NCBI GenBank assembly: GCA_040880545.1
Contig: JBBDIE010000124.1
Span: forward strand, 1-20,676
Direction: 5' to 3'
DNA from: M55B112 sp040880545
GTDB lineage: Bacteria > Bacteroidota > Bacteroidia > Bacteroidales > GCA-2748055
DNA length: 20,676 nucleotides
The translations under genes were made by a program, and so were the position numbers. Under the pieces are notes generated by a model. It saw only the letters and a list, made by a program, of their open reading frames with translations, was not told the origin of the DNA and did no database searches. Below are positions 9,075 to 16,412 of this stretch, piece after piece. Within the stretch, counting starts at the first letter, position 1; every line of letters begins with the position of its first letter.

Positions 9075-9802
9075 TACCAGATTATTTCCGGGTCCGGCCT
9101 CAGCGAGGAGAATAGCTGTTTCCTTTCAGTTTCAAGCAGTGAGACCGCCACATCATAATAACTGTAGGCACCTGGTTCCATAAATATCTTCATGGGCAGC
9201 AGATCGGTGGCAAAGACAACGTCATGGTTTCCGGCGTCAATTATCGGAACTACCATATGGTCCGTATGACCGTGGGCGACAAAAAATCTTATTCCCTCCA
9301 CCTGCCAATCTTCCAGGAAAGTAATTTCCCCGGCAAACCGTAGCAATTTATGAAAGAAGGAGCTACTCGCTTCCGGAGGTAGTATTTCAATGGCCCCGAG
9401 CTGCCTCCGGCTCACCACATAGCGCGCATTGGGAAAGGCTTTTACAATTCCGCCCGGAATGCGAAGGAAGGCTCCGCTGCCATGATCGAAATGCAGGTGG
9501 GTAAAGACAACGTCGGTGATCTCCTCCGGCCGGTATCCGGCTTCAGCAATGGTAGCTGTCAGCGGTCGCTCCATCACCAGATCATACGTTTCAGCGAGCG
9601 ACCTCGACAGGAAAGTGGCGCATCCGGGATCGAAAAGGATCACCCTGTCGCCTGTCTCCACAATCAATCCGTTCATCCCGATCCGCATCTGGTTATTTGT
9701 ATCTACATTGTACTGTTCCCGGACAAGCTCCTCCGGAACACCCATAATCATCTCAAAGGCATTAACTTTTAATGTACCGAGGTATAGGGGACGAATAATC
9801 AT
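9065..9802 (-). CDS. Metallo-beta-lactamase-fold hydrolase
   Basis: A 245-residue cytoplasmic metallo-hydrolase; no signal peptide. The zinc motif HxHxDH is present as T-H102-L-H104-F-D106-H107-G, preceded by the strand/loop LFDPGC, with a further His in AHGHTDH (178-182) and the bridging Asp200 in FATDLLP. This is the arrangement of lactonase-like members (quorum-quenching or glyoxalase-II-related), but the substrate cannot be told from sequence. The start ATG at 9802 gives MIIRPLYLGTLKVNAFE, which fits the family's first strand. A perfect TAAATTTG -7 box on this strand (9814-9807) ends only four bases before the ATG, so the message may be nearly leaderless or the box may be accidental. Convergent with mutB, overlapping it by 10 bases. 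Confidence 0.88.
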   Translation of the reverse strand: MIIRPLYLGTLKVNAFEMIMGVPEELVREQYNVDTNNQMRIGMNGLIVETGDRVILFDPGCATFLSRSLAETYDLVMERPLTATIAEAGYRPEEITDVVFTHLHFDHGSGAFLRIPGGIVKAFPNARYVVSRRQLGAIEILPPEASSSFFHKLLRFAGEITFLEDWQVEGIRFFVAHGHTDHMVVPIIDAGNHDVVFATDLLPMKIFMEPGAYSYYDVAVSLLETERKQLFSSLRPDPEIIWYHE

Positions 9803-9910
9803 GCGCCAAATTTAACAAAACTTAAGCTTCTGAAACACTATTTCTATTACCGGTAGATATATAACCATATTCCCTTTTTACAACAATTAACAGCAACAAA
9901 AAAATAATAT

Positions 9911-9942
9911 TTTGCAATTAACCCGATATTTTACTATATTTA
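9911..9942 (+). promoter_or_regulatory. Candidate promoter of the ATPase-mpl operon
   Basis: TTTG at 9911-9914 and TATATTTA at 9935-9942 (seven of eight to TAnnTTTG) are 20 bases apart. The expected transcript start is near 9949. The region is visibly AT-rich compared with the flanking genes. Confidence 0.5.
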
Positions 9943-9966
9943 CTTTTGCTTTAACCCGATATTTTA
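9918..9966 (+). repeat. Two exact 16-base direct repeats, likely operators
   Basis: TTAACCCGATATTTTA occurs at 9918-9933 and again at 9951-9966, 33 bases apart start to start (about three helical turns). The first copy fills the -33/-7 spacer and the second covers the expected transcript start. This placement suggests a repressor site, possibly bound by the product of the next gene. Confidence 0.7.
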
Positions 9967-9977
9967 ATAAGTAACTC

Positions 9978-11228
9978 GTGCAAATAAAACGAACCATAAA
10001 GCAGGAGTTAGTCGCTCACCTTCCGAAAAAAGAGATATTGCTGCTGACTGGTGCCAGGCAGGTGGGAAAAACCACCATCTTGCTGGAGATCATTCAGGAG
10101 CTGAAGCGCAAGGGTGAAAAGGTTCTTTTCCTAAACCTCGATAATGATACACACAGCCCTTTCTTCGAGTCACAGGAGAAACTGCTAAAGAAAGCTGCAC
10201 TTGAGCTGGGCAATAGTGGCTACATTTTTATTGATGAAATACAACGCAAAGAGAACGCAGGAGTTTTTCTAAAAGGTATATATGACCGCAATCTGCCCTA
10301 CAAGCTTATCATTTCAGGTTCCGGAAGCCTTGAATTAAAGGAAAAGATACATGAATCCCTGGCAGGAAGAAAAAGAACATTCGAAATGATGCCGGTTACA
10401 TTTATGGAATTTGCAAACTATAAGACAGATTATAGCTATGCCAAGGAGCTTGTAGCCTTTCTGGAAATGCACCCTTCAGAATATACAACCCTGCTTAGCG
10501 AATACCTCAATTATGGCGGATACCCCAGGATAGTTACCGAACCAAAGAAAAATGAAAAACTGCAGCTGATTGATGAAATATTCAGTAGCTATGTAGAGAA
10601 AGACATCGTATACCTTTTAAAAATTGAACGCCCCGAAGTGTTCAAAATGCTCATTCAGATTCTTGCGAGTCAGACTGCTCAATTGATCAACTATTCATCA
10701 CTTTCCGCCCAGCTGGGGATCTCTGTCCCGACATTAAAAAAATACCTCTGGTATGCCGAAAAAACATTTAGCCTTCAACGCATAACACCCTACTATTCAA
10801 ATCGTACCAAAGAGATCACAAAGGCGCCGGTGTATTATTTCACCGATATCGGTTTACGAAATTTTGCCATTGGGATGATGGGGAACCTGATAGATAATAA
10901 TCAGAAAGGTTTTGTCTTTCAGAACCTGGTGCTCCAACTGCTTAAAGAGCATATTACAGGTACAGGATGGAGCCTTCACTACTGGCGCACAACCGATAAG
11001 GCGGAAGTCGATTTTATTATTGACAAAAAAAACCAGGTGCTCCCGGTTGAGGTCAAATACGGCACAATCAGGCAACTCACAATCTCACGATCTTTCAGAA
11101 GCTTCATTGAAAAGTACAACCCTGTGGAAGCCTGGCTGATCAACCCATCTACTCTGGCTGAAACAAAAATTAATAACACCACTGTAAAATTTCTCCCGTT
11201 TTACAAAATCCCACCATCCACCCCATGA
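9978..11228 (+). CDS. AAA-family ATPase with DUF4143 C-terminal domain
   Basis: A 416-residue ATPase of the AAA_14/DUF4143 group, very common in Bacteroidota but without an agreed function. The Walker A is G25-ARQVGK-T32; the Walker B is IFIDE with D86-E87; the sensor-like segment is LIISGSGSLELKE; an Arg-rich turn (LAGRKRTFEMMPVTFMEF) follows. Residues ~225-265 (QLINYSSLSAQLGISVPTLK) look like a winged helix-turn-helix. The C-terminal domain has a PD-(D/E)xK-like triad D345 ... E358-V-K360 (VDFII / LPVEVKYG), seen in DUF4143 proteins. The start is GTG at 9978; no ATG lies between the promoter and the conserved N-terminus. Its stop overlaps the next gene's ATG as ATGA. A role in DNA transactions or self-regulation through its wHTH is inference. 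Confidence 0.9.
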   Translation: MQIKRTIKQELVAHLPKKEILLLTGARQVGKTTILLEIIQELKRKGEKVLFLNLDNDTHSPFFESQEKLLKKAALELGNSGYIFIDEIQRKENAGVFLKGIYDRNLPYKLIISGSGSLELKEKIHESLAGRKRTFEMMPVTFMEFANYKTDYSYAKELVAFLEMHPSEYTTLLSEYLNYGGYPRIVTEPKKNEKLQLIDEIFSSYVEKDIVYLLKIERPEVFKMLIQILASQTAQLINYSSLSAQLGISVPTLKKYLWYAEKTFSLQRITPYYSNRTKEITKAPVYYFTDIGLRNFAIGMMGNLIDNNQKGFVFQNLVLQLLKEHITGTGWSLHYWRTTDKAEVDFIIDKKNQVLPVEVKYGTIRQLTISRSFRSFIEKYNPVEAWLINPSTLAETKINNTTVKFLPFYKIPPSTP

Positions 11229-12577
11229 GAATTCATTTAATAGCCATCGGCGGAGCAGTCATGCACAATATGGCCATGGCACTACACAACAAAGGCTTTC
11301 GTGTTACGGGCTCCGACGATGAGGTCTTTGAACCCTCCAGGTCGAGGCTGGCTGCATACGGACTGCTACCCGAAACCACAGGCTGGGACCCGGGGCGCAT
11401 TACGGAAGACCTCGACGGGGTGATCCTGGGCATGCATGCACGAAAGGACAACCCGGAACTTCTGAGGGCACAGGAACTTGGATTGAAGATCTGGTCGTTC
11501 CCTGAATATATCTTTGAACAGTGCAGGGACAAACAGCGGGTGGTTATCGGGGGAAGTCACGGGAAAACCACCGTAACAGCCATGATCATGCATGTATTAC
11601 GGTACAACAATTACCAGTTCGATTACATGGTGGGGTCGCAACTGGAGGGCTTCGAAACCATGGTGAAACTTACTCCCGATGCACCGGTGGTGATCCTTGA
11701 GGGCGATGAGTACCTCTCCTCCCCCATCGATCCCCGGCCAAAATTCCACCTCTACCATCCCCATATCGCAGTAATTACTGGTATTGCCTGGGACCACATG
11801 AATGTGTTTCCCACCTACGAAAATTACATGGAGCAGTTCACAGAATTCATCCGTGTGATCGAACCCGGTGGCGCGCTATTCTGGTATAAAGCGGATGAAA
11901 ATCTGCAGGAAATCTGCAGGAACATCCCGTGCAAGTCGCACTCCTACGGTGCGCATCCATATACCATTTCGGAAGGGAAAACCTTACTGACCACCGGAAA
12001 GAGTAACATCCCGGTCCCGCTCTTTGGAAATCACAACATGCAGAATATCCAGGCAGCATTGCAGGTATGCCTGGAACTGGGACTTGCACCGGAGATGTTC
12101 TATGCAGCTATCACCACCTTTAAGGGCGCTGCAAAACGACAGGAACTGCTTGCTGCCTCGGAAAAACGGCAGGTATTTGTTGATTTTGCCCATGCACCCT
12201 CCAAGGTAAAAGCGACGGTGGAAAGTTTCAGGGAAACATCCCCCCACCGGAAACTTTTTGCATTTTTGGAACTGCACACGTTCAGTAGTCTGAATCAGGC
12301 ATTCCTCCCCCAATACAGCGGCACCATGGATGCTGCCGATATGGCCATTGTATTCTACAATCCCGGGGTGGTGAAGCACAAGAACCTGCCGCCCATTGAT
12401 AAGGCTTTCGTTCAGCAGGCATTTCAACGAAAGGATCTGTTGGTAATCAGTCACAAAATTGAACTTACAGAGATCATTACCTCCATACAGGCAGATGGAA
12501 CCTTCCTCTTCATGTCATCCGGCAATTTCTCCGGACTGGATCTGAAGCAAATGGCAGCGGAGCTTGTAAAACAATGA
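11225..12577 (+). CDS. mpl: Mpl/MurC-like muropeptide ligase
   Basis: A 450-residue Mur ligase family protein closest in pattern to Mpl, which joins UDP-N-acetylmuramate to recovered murein tripeptide (L-Ala-gamma-D-Glu-meso-DAP) in cell-wall recycling. The N-terminal nucleotide-sugar domain starts MRIHLIAIGGAVMHNMA and continues GSDDEVFEPSR. The ATP loop is G110-S-H-G-K-T-T. The central domain has LEGDEYLSSPIDPRPKF and ITGIAWDHMNVFPT, and the C-terminal domain has VFVDFAHAPSKV and ELHTFSSLN. MurC is the main alternative but normally has GTxHGKTTT and is in the dcw cluster, which is not here. The ATG overlaps the stop of the ATPase gene by four bases, pointing to coupled translation. It ends four bases before the convergent enolase-family gene. 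Confidence 0.82.
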   Translation: MRIHLIAIGGAVMHNMAMALHNKGFRVTGSDDEVFEPSRSRLAAYGLLPETTGWDPGRITEDLDGVILGMHARKDNPELLRAQELGLKIWSFPEYIFEQCRDKQRVVIGGSHGKTTVTAMIMHVLRYNNYQFDYMVGSQLEGFETMVKLTPDAPVVILEGDEYLSSPIDPRPKFHLYHPHIAVITGIAWDHMNVFPTYENYMEQFTEFIRVIEPGGALFWYKADENLQEICRNIPCKSHSYGAHPYTISEGKTLLTTGKSNIPVPLFGNHNMQNIQAALQVCLELGLAPEMFYAAITTFKGAAKRQELLAASEKRQVFVDFAHAPSKVKATVESFRETSPHRKLFAFLELHTFSSLNQAFLPQYSGTMDAADMAIVFYNPGVVKHKNLPPIDKAFVQQAFQRKDLLVISHKIELTEIITSIQADGTFLFMSSGNFSGLDLKQMAAELVKQ

Positions 12578-12581
12578 TCCA

Positions 12582-13979
12582 TCAGGACCAGGTTCGGTCC
12601 CATGAATTATTTTTGTTCCACTCCTCAGTTGGTGCAAACATCTTTTCCCCCTTTTTCAGGTGTTCCTTCACCGCTTCTTCATTCAACTCAACACCCACCC
12701 CCGGTTTTTCGGGCACCTGCACATAACCGTCCTTCACCAAAGGCTTATCAATACCGGTTACCAGGTCCTCCCACCACGGGTTATCCACGGAGTGATGTTC
12801 CAGGGCAATGAAATTTTCCGTTGCCGCCGCAGCATGCACACAACCCATGAAGGTCACCGGGGAAGATGCGTGGTGCAGCGCCATGGCGATGCCGTTCTCC
12901 TGGGCATAATCACCGATTTTTTTCGTCTCCAGGTAACCGCCCGCCGAAACCGGATCGGGATGGACAATATCCACCGCACGGTTTTCAATGAGATCCCGGA
13001 ATCCCTCCTTCAGATAGATATCCTCACCGGTGAGTGTCGGCACATTGATCGCCCTGGAGATCTCCTTCCAGTGGTCATGGTACTGCCATGGGATCAGATC
13101 CTCCAGCCACGCAATATTATAAGGTTCGAAAGCATGTCCCAGCCTGATCATATCATTCACACCCATGTGCCCGAGATGATCGATACCGATGGGTATCTCG
13201 TACCCTACCGCCTCCCTTACAGCTGCCACATACTTGACCATCTCCGCGATCCCCTTTTCGGTGATCTGCACCCGTGTGAACTGGTGCATGGTGTCGCTGT
13301 ACGACTGATCCACCTGCTGCCATCCGTGCAGTTCTCCCCAGGGACTTGTATTGGTAAGTGTGCCCGGGATATCCTTGATCAGCCCGATCCCGATATCCAT
13401 CTTCATGATGGTGAATCCCTGGTCGGCCCTGGCTTTCATTCGCTGTGCAAATTCACCGGGGTCCTTCACCGTGGGGGTATCCACATAGATACGCACCGAA
13501 TCGCGGTACTTGCCCCCCAGCAGCTGGTAGAGCGGTACACCGTAAACTTTACCGGTAAGGTCCCAGAGGGCCATCTCAATTCCCGATACGCCTCCCCCCT
13601 GTCTTCCGTGCCCCCCAAACTGCTTGATGATCCGGAATATCTTCTCCACGTTACACGGATTTTCTCCAAGGATCCGGCTCTTCAGCATCAGGGCATAATT
13701 CTTGTCTGCCCCGTCCCGCACATCCCCCAGTCCGTACACCCCCTGGTTGGTATAGATCTTCAATATGGGTACCCTGCCCACTTCGGCAATCCGCATATCG
13801 GTTATCTTCAGTCCGGCCGGGCCCGAATACCGGCTCACCCCCTGGGTCAGGTAATCGATTTGCGCGCCCACCTCGGCATTCAGCAATACACCGAGTCCCA
13901 GGCCTCCCAGACCGGCTTTTTTCAAAAATGAGCGCCGGTTGTCTCTCTGAAATTGATCTGTTTGTTCTTTCTTTTTCAT
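12582..13979 (-). CDS. Tat-exported mandelate racemase/muconate lactonizing-type enzyme
   Basis: A 465-residue enolase-superfamily protein. The N-terminus is a twin-arginine signal, N-R15-R16-S-F-L-K followed by a hydrophobic GLGGLGLGVLL stretch and AEVGAQ, so it should fold in the cytoplasm and be exported. The catalytic barrel shows IMK193MD195 on strand 2, metal ligands D267 (IGID), E293 (WLED) and E319 (TGED), and the His-Asp dyad D342 (VHPDP) with H369/H370 (ALHH). This is the mandelate-racemase subgroup, which abstracts a proton next to a carboxylate and mostly acts as sugar-acid dehydratases. The substrate is unknown. It is divergent from a BASS-family carrier and near an exported RraA-like protein, suggesting one pathway. 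Export is unusual, since most sugar-acid dehydratases are cytoplasmic. Confidence 0.9.
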   Translation of the reverse strand: MKKKEQTDQFQRDNRRSFLKKAGLGGLGLGVLLNAEVGAQIDYLTQGVSRYSGPAGLKITDMRIAEVGRVPILKIYTNQGVYGLGDVRDGADKNYALMLKSRILGENPCNVEKIFRIIKQFGGHGRQGGGVSGIEMALWDLTGKVYGVPLYQLLGGKYRDSVRIYVDTPTVKDPGEFAQRMKARADQGFTIMKMDIGIGLIKDIPGTLTNTSPWGELHGWQQVDQSYSDTMHQFTRVQITEKGIAEMVKYVAAVREAVGYEIPIGIDHLGHMGVNDMIRLGHAFEPYNIAWLEDLIPWQYHDHWKEISRAINVPTLTGEDIYLKEGFRDLIENRAVDIVHPDPVSAGGYLETKKIGDYAQENGIAMALHHASSPVTFMGCVHAAAATENFIALEHHSVDNPWWEDLVTGIDKPLVKDGYVQVPEKPGVGVELNEEAVKEHLKKGEKMFAPTEEWNKNNSWDRTWS

Positions 13980-13998
13980 GGTATATTCGTTGGTTTAT

Positions 13999-14006
13999 TA
14001 TCTTAG
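13999..14006 (+). promoter_or_regulatory. Possible -7 box of the BASS-family gene
   Basis: TATCTTAG matches TAnnTTTG at seven of eight positions, 27 bases before the ATG at 14034. No clear -33 is found. The 54-base gap to the divergent enolase-family gene must also hold that gene's promoter, which I cannot place. Confidence 0.3.
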
Positions 14007-14033
14007 CAGTTGAGATTACAATTTAATAAAAAT

Positions 14034-15329
14034 ATGACAACCAAGATACTTTACAAATCCGTGCTGGTCATTGCGGCCTTTTCCCTGCTCGTGTTTATCC
14101 TGTCGTTGCTCTTTGACTGGCCCTCCTTATCGGGCCCCTCCATGGTTGCAACCTTTGTCTTCCTGGCTTTCGGTGTCCGCGGACATGCCTTTTTCAGGGG
14201 ATTTTCCTACACCATCATGATCTTTTCGGCTGTCACCATCGCCATGTTCTACCCCGGCCTGTTTCTAAAATGGGGCGATTTTGAACTCAAGGCCACCATT
14301 GTACCACTGTTGCAGATCATCATGTTCGGGATGGGATCGCAGATGAGTTACAGGGATTTCGCCGGCGTGATCAAAATGCCCACCGGTGTGCTCGTGGGGC
14401 TGTCGTTGCAGTTTACGATCATGCCCATCGTAGGATTTACCATCGCCACAGCCTTTGGCTTCCCTCCTGAAATAGCGGCCGGTATCATCCTGGTGGGATC
14501 GTCGCCCAGCGGGCTCGCCTCCAATGTCATGTCATTCATTGCCCGTGCCAACCTGGCCCTGTCGGTTACCCTTACCGCCTTCGCTACCATATTGGCACCG
14601 CTGATCACCCCGTCGCTGATGAAACTGCTTGCCGGACAATTTGTGCCCATCGATTTCTGGGCCATGATGATGAGCATCATCAATATCGTTATCCTGCCCA
14701 TCGTGGCCGGGTTAATTTTCAACACCATCGCCTATGGCAAGGACAGCAGGAGGAGTCTGACGATCCAACTGCTCGTCTACTTCCTGATCATCGTTACGAA
14801 AAATGTCATCTTCAACTTTACCGCTGCGGATACAGTGGGCGAAACCACCGTACGGTTGCTGAAGGACCTGGCCTGGTTCATGCTGCTCCCCGTGGCACTG
14901 GGCGTTGCATTTAAATCCCTGGCAAAGGGAAGCAAAGATTATGTGGATAAGGCGATGGCCTTTATCTCCATGGCCGGCATCGGACTGATTATCGTGGTGA
15001 TCACCTCAGCCGGGCGCGACAGCCTGCTGGAAATCGGCTTCCTGCTGATCATCGCCACCTTGCTCCACAACTCAACCGGGTACATGCTGGGTTACTGGAT
15101 CTGCAGGCTATTCAGGATGGATGAAAAATCGTGCCGCACTATCGCCCTGGAGGTGGGTATGCAGAATGGCGGACTGGCATCGGGTATCGCCCTGGAGATG
15201 GGCAAAGTGGCCACTATCGGACTGGCACCCGCGGTGTTCGGTCCCATGATGAATATCACAGGATCATCCCTGGCCACATGGTGGCGGGGAAAACCTGTGA
15301 AGGATGAGGAAAATAATGACGAAGACTAA
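14034..15329 (+). CDS. Bile acid:sodium symporter (BASS) family transporter
   Basis: A 431-residue inner-membrane protein with about ten hydrophobic segments from residue ~8 to ~405, and a charged tail KPVKDEENNDED. Family features include the conserved MFGMGSQMSYRDF after the third segment, the first helix crossover IILVGSSPSGLASNVMSFIARANLALS near residue 150, and a second unwound motif EVGMQNGGLASGIALEMG near residue 385. BASS proteins use a sodium gradient to import organic anions, not only bile acids (pyruvate, pantoate and other carboxylates in known members). The ATG at 14034 is preferred over an upstream TTG at 14010 that adds eight unconserved residues. Lying between an exported enolase-type enzyme and an exported RraA-like protein, it probably imports the acid they produce. 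Confidence 0.9.
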   Translation: MTTKILYKSVLVIAAFSLLVFILSLLFDWPSLSGPSMVATFVFLAFGVRGHAFFRGFSYTIMIFSAVTIAMFYPGLFLKWGDFELKATIVPLLQIIMFGMGSQMSYRDFAGVIKMPTGVLVGLSLQFTIMPIVGFTIATAFGFPPEIAAGIILVGSSPSGLASNVMSFIARANLALSVTLTAFATILAPLITPSLMKLLAGQFVPIDFWAMMMSIINIVILPIVAGLIFNTIAYGKDSRRSLTIQLLVYFLIIVTKNVIFNFTAADTVGETTVRLLKDLAWFMLLPVALGVAFKSLAKGSKDYVDKAMAFISMAGIGLIIVVITSAGRDSLLEIGFLLIIATLLHNSTGYMLGYWICRLFRMDEKSCRTIALEVGMQNGGLASGIALEMGKVATIGLAPAVFGPMMNITGSSLATWWRGKPVKDEENNDED

Positions 15330-15342
15330 TTTTTTAACGAAT

Positions 15343-15403
15343 GTACAGGCAAGGCATGTCCTATCACTTTACAACGTCGTATAGACAAGGCATGCCTTAT
15401 CTA
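15343..15403. repeat. Two imperfect 23-base repeats with a near-perfect palindrome
   Basis: The 23-base unit at 15343-15365 matches the one at 15379-15401 at 19 of 23 positions, 36 bases apart. The second copy holds AAGGCATGCCTT (15387-15398), a perfect palindrome, extending to a 22-base one (15382-15403) with a single mismatched pair. It resembles a repeated extragenic palindrome, or a two-site operator for the following RraA-like gene. Confidence 0.6.
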
Positions 15404-15423
15404 AAATCAAATAAACTACTACC

Positions 15424-16350
15424 ATGAAGAAACAGATGACCATTCTATTAACGCTTGCCCTCCTGGGAACAGGAGCCTTGAACGCCCAATTCTTCACTAC
15501 CCCCGGAGAACTGACCTTCTACACCGCTGAGTACTCGGGAGAACGGTTTCCCGATGGCCGGCCCAGGGTGTCGGATGCGATCCTTGAACGGATGGAAAAG
15601 GTTTCCATTGAGGAAGCCTGGGGGATCCTGCGATCGAAAGGGTACCACAACCAGTTTGAAGGAAACTGGAAAATGATCCATGAGGATGTCCCGGTGGTGG
15701 GACGGGCATTGACCGCCCTTTACATGCCACGGCGACCTGAAGTAATGGACCGGCTGACTGAAAAGGGGCACGAGATGGGGCGGATCGGCGCCATGAACTC
15801 CTGGCCCATCGATGCACTGGAACAGGGGGACGTTTACGTGGCCGATGGTTTTGGCAAAGTGATCGATGGCACACTGATCGGTGATAACCTGGGCAATGCG
15901 ATCTATGCCAATTCGGGAAACGGGGTGGTCTTTGATGCCGGTTCCCGCGACCTGGAAGGATTATCAGAGATCGAAGGATTCAATGCCTTTGTCCGTGACT
16001 GGGATCCTTCCTATTTGCAGGAGGTGATGCTCATGGGGATCAATGTACCCATACGTATCGGCAGGGCAACAGTATTCCCCGGGGATGTTGTACTGGCAAA
16101 AAAAACCGGCGTGTTGTTTATCCCTGCCCACCTGGCCGAAGAGGTGGTGGTTCGTGCGGAGTTTATCATGACCCGCGACATGTTCGGCCACCAGATGCTC
16201 AGGGAGGGGATCTACACCCCCGGGCAAATCGACGGGCAATGGAGTGAGGAGATCAAGGAGACCTTTTTGCAATGGGTCAGGCAAAATCCGGATAAATCGC
16301 CCATGTCGAGGAAAGCCCTGAATGAATACCTGAAGGACCGGACCTGGTAG
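15424..16350 (+). CDS. Sec-exported RraA/HMG-aldolase-like protein
   Basis: A 308-residue protein of the RraA-like family (often mislabelled dimethylmenaquinone methyltransferase), which includes 4-hydroxy-4-methyl-2-oxoglutarate/oxaloacetate aldolases. A signal peptide covers residues 1-22 (TLALLGTGALNAQ). Roughly residues 22-115 are an N-terminal extension absent from small RraA proteins (about 160 residues). The core follows: GDVYVADGFGKVIDGTLIGDNLG, then VVFDAGS-R175-D176, the conserved Arg-Asp pair that positions pyruvate and the metal, then FPGDVVLAKKTGVLFIP. In the last segment the usual acidic A/G-D-x-D-G is AKKTG. It could be a retro-aldolase on a sugar acid made by the neighbouring enzyme, but activity is uncertain. 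Same strand as the BASS carrier, 94 bases downstream. Confidence 0.82.
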   Translation: MKKQMTILLTLALLGTGALNAQFFTTPGELTFYTAEYSGERFPDGRPRVSDAILERMEKVSIEEAWGILRSKGYHNQFEGNWKMIHEDVPVVGRALTALYMPRRPEVMDRLTEKGHEMGRIGAMNSWPIDALEQGDVYVADGFGKVIDGTLIGDNLGNAIYANSGNGVVFDAGSRDLEGLSEIEGFNAFVRDWDPSYLQEVMLMGINVPIRIGRATVFPGDVVLAKKTGVLFIPAHLAEEVVVRAEFIMTRDMFGHQMLREGIYTPGQIDGQWSEEIKETFLQWVRQNPDKSPMSRKALNEYLKDRTW

Positions 16351-16371
16351 GAACAGTGCTGTACGGGGGAA

Positions 16372-16395
16372 ATTATGCATAATGGACTATCTTTG
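16372..16395 (+). promoter_or_regulatory. -7 box and palindrome before the GNAT-nitrilase gene
   Basis: TATCTTTG (16388-16395) is an exact TAnnTTTG. Just upstream is the perfect 12-base palindrome ATTATGCATAAT (16372-16383). No -33 TTG is seen at the normal spacing. The transcript would start close to 16400, leaving a very short leader before the CGGAGG ribosome site (16401-16406) and ATG 16413. Confidence 0.4.
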
Positions 16396-16412
16396 CGAAC
16401 CGGAGGATTATA

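Noticed and set aside
12585..12600. GGACC/GGTCC hairpin as a terminator for mpl
   Set aside because: It is only five base pairs, lies inside the convergent enolase-type coding end, and the T-run is more than ten bases away.
12660..13931. 423-codon open frame on the plus strand opposite the enolase-type gene
   Set aside because: It is rich in His, Pro and Arg without any domain pattern, and the opposite strand holds a full enolase-superfamily gene with all motifs, so it is an antisense shadow.
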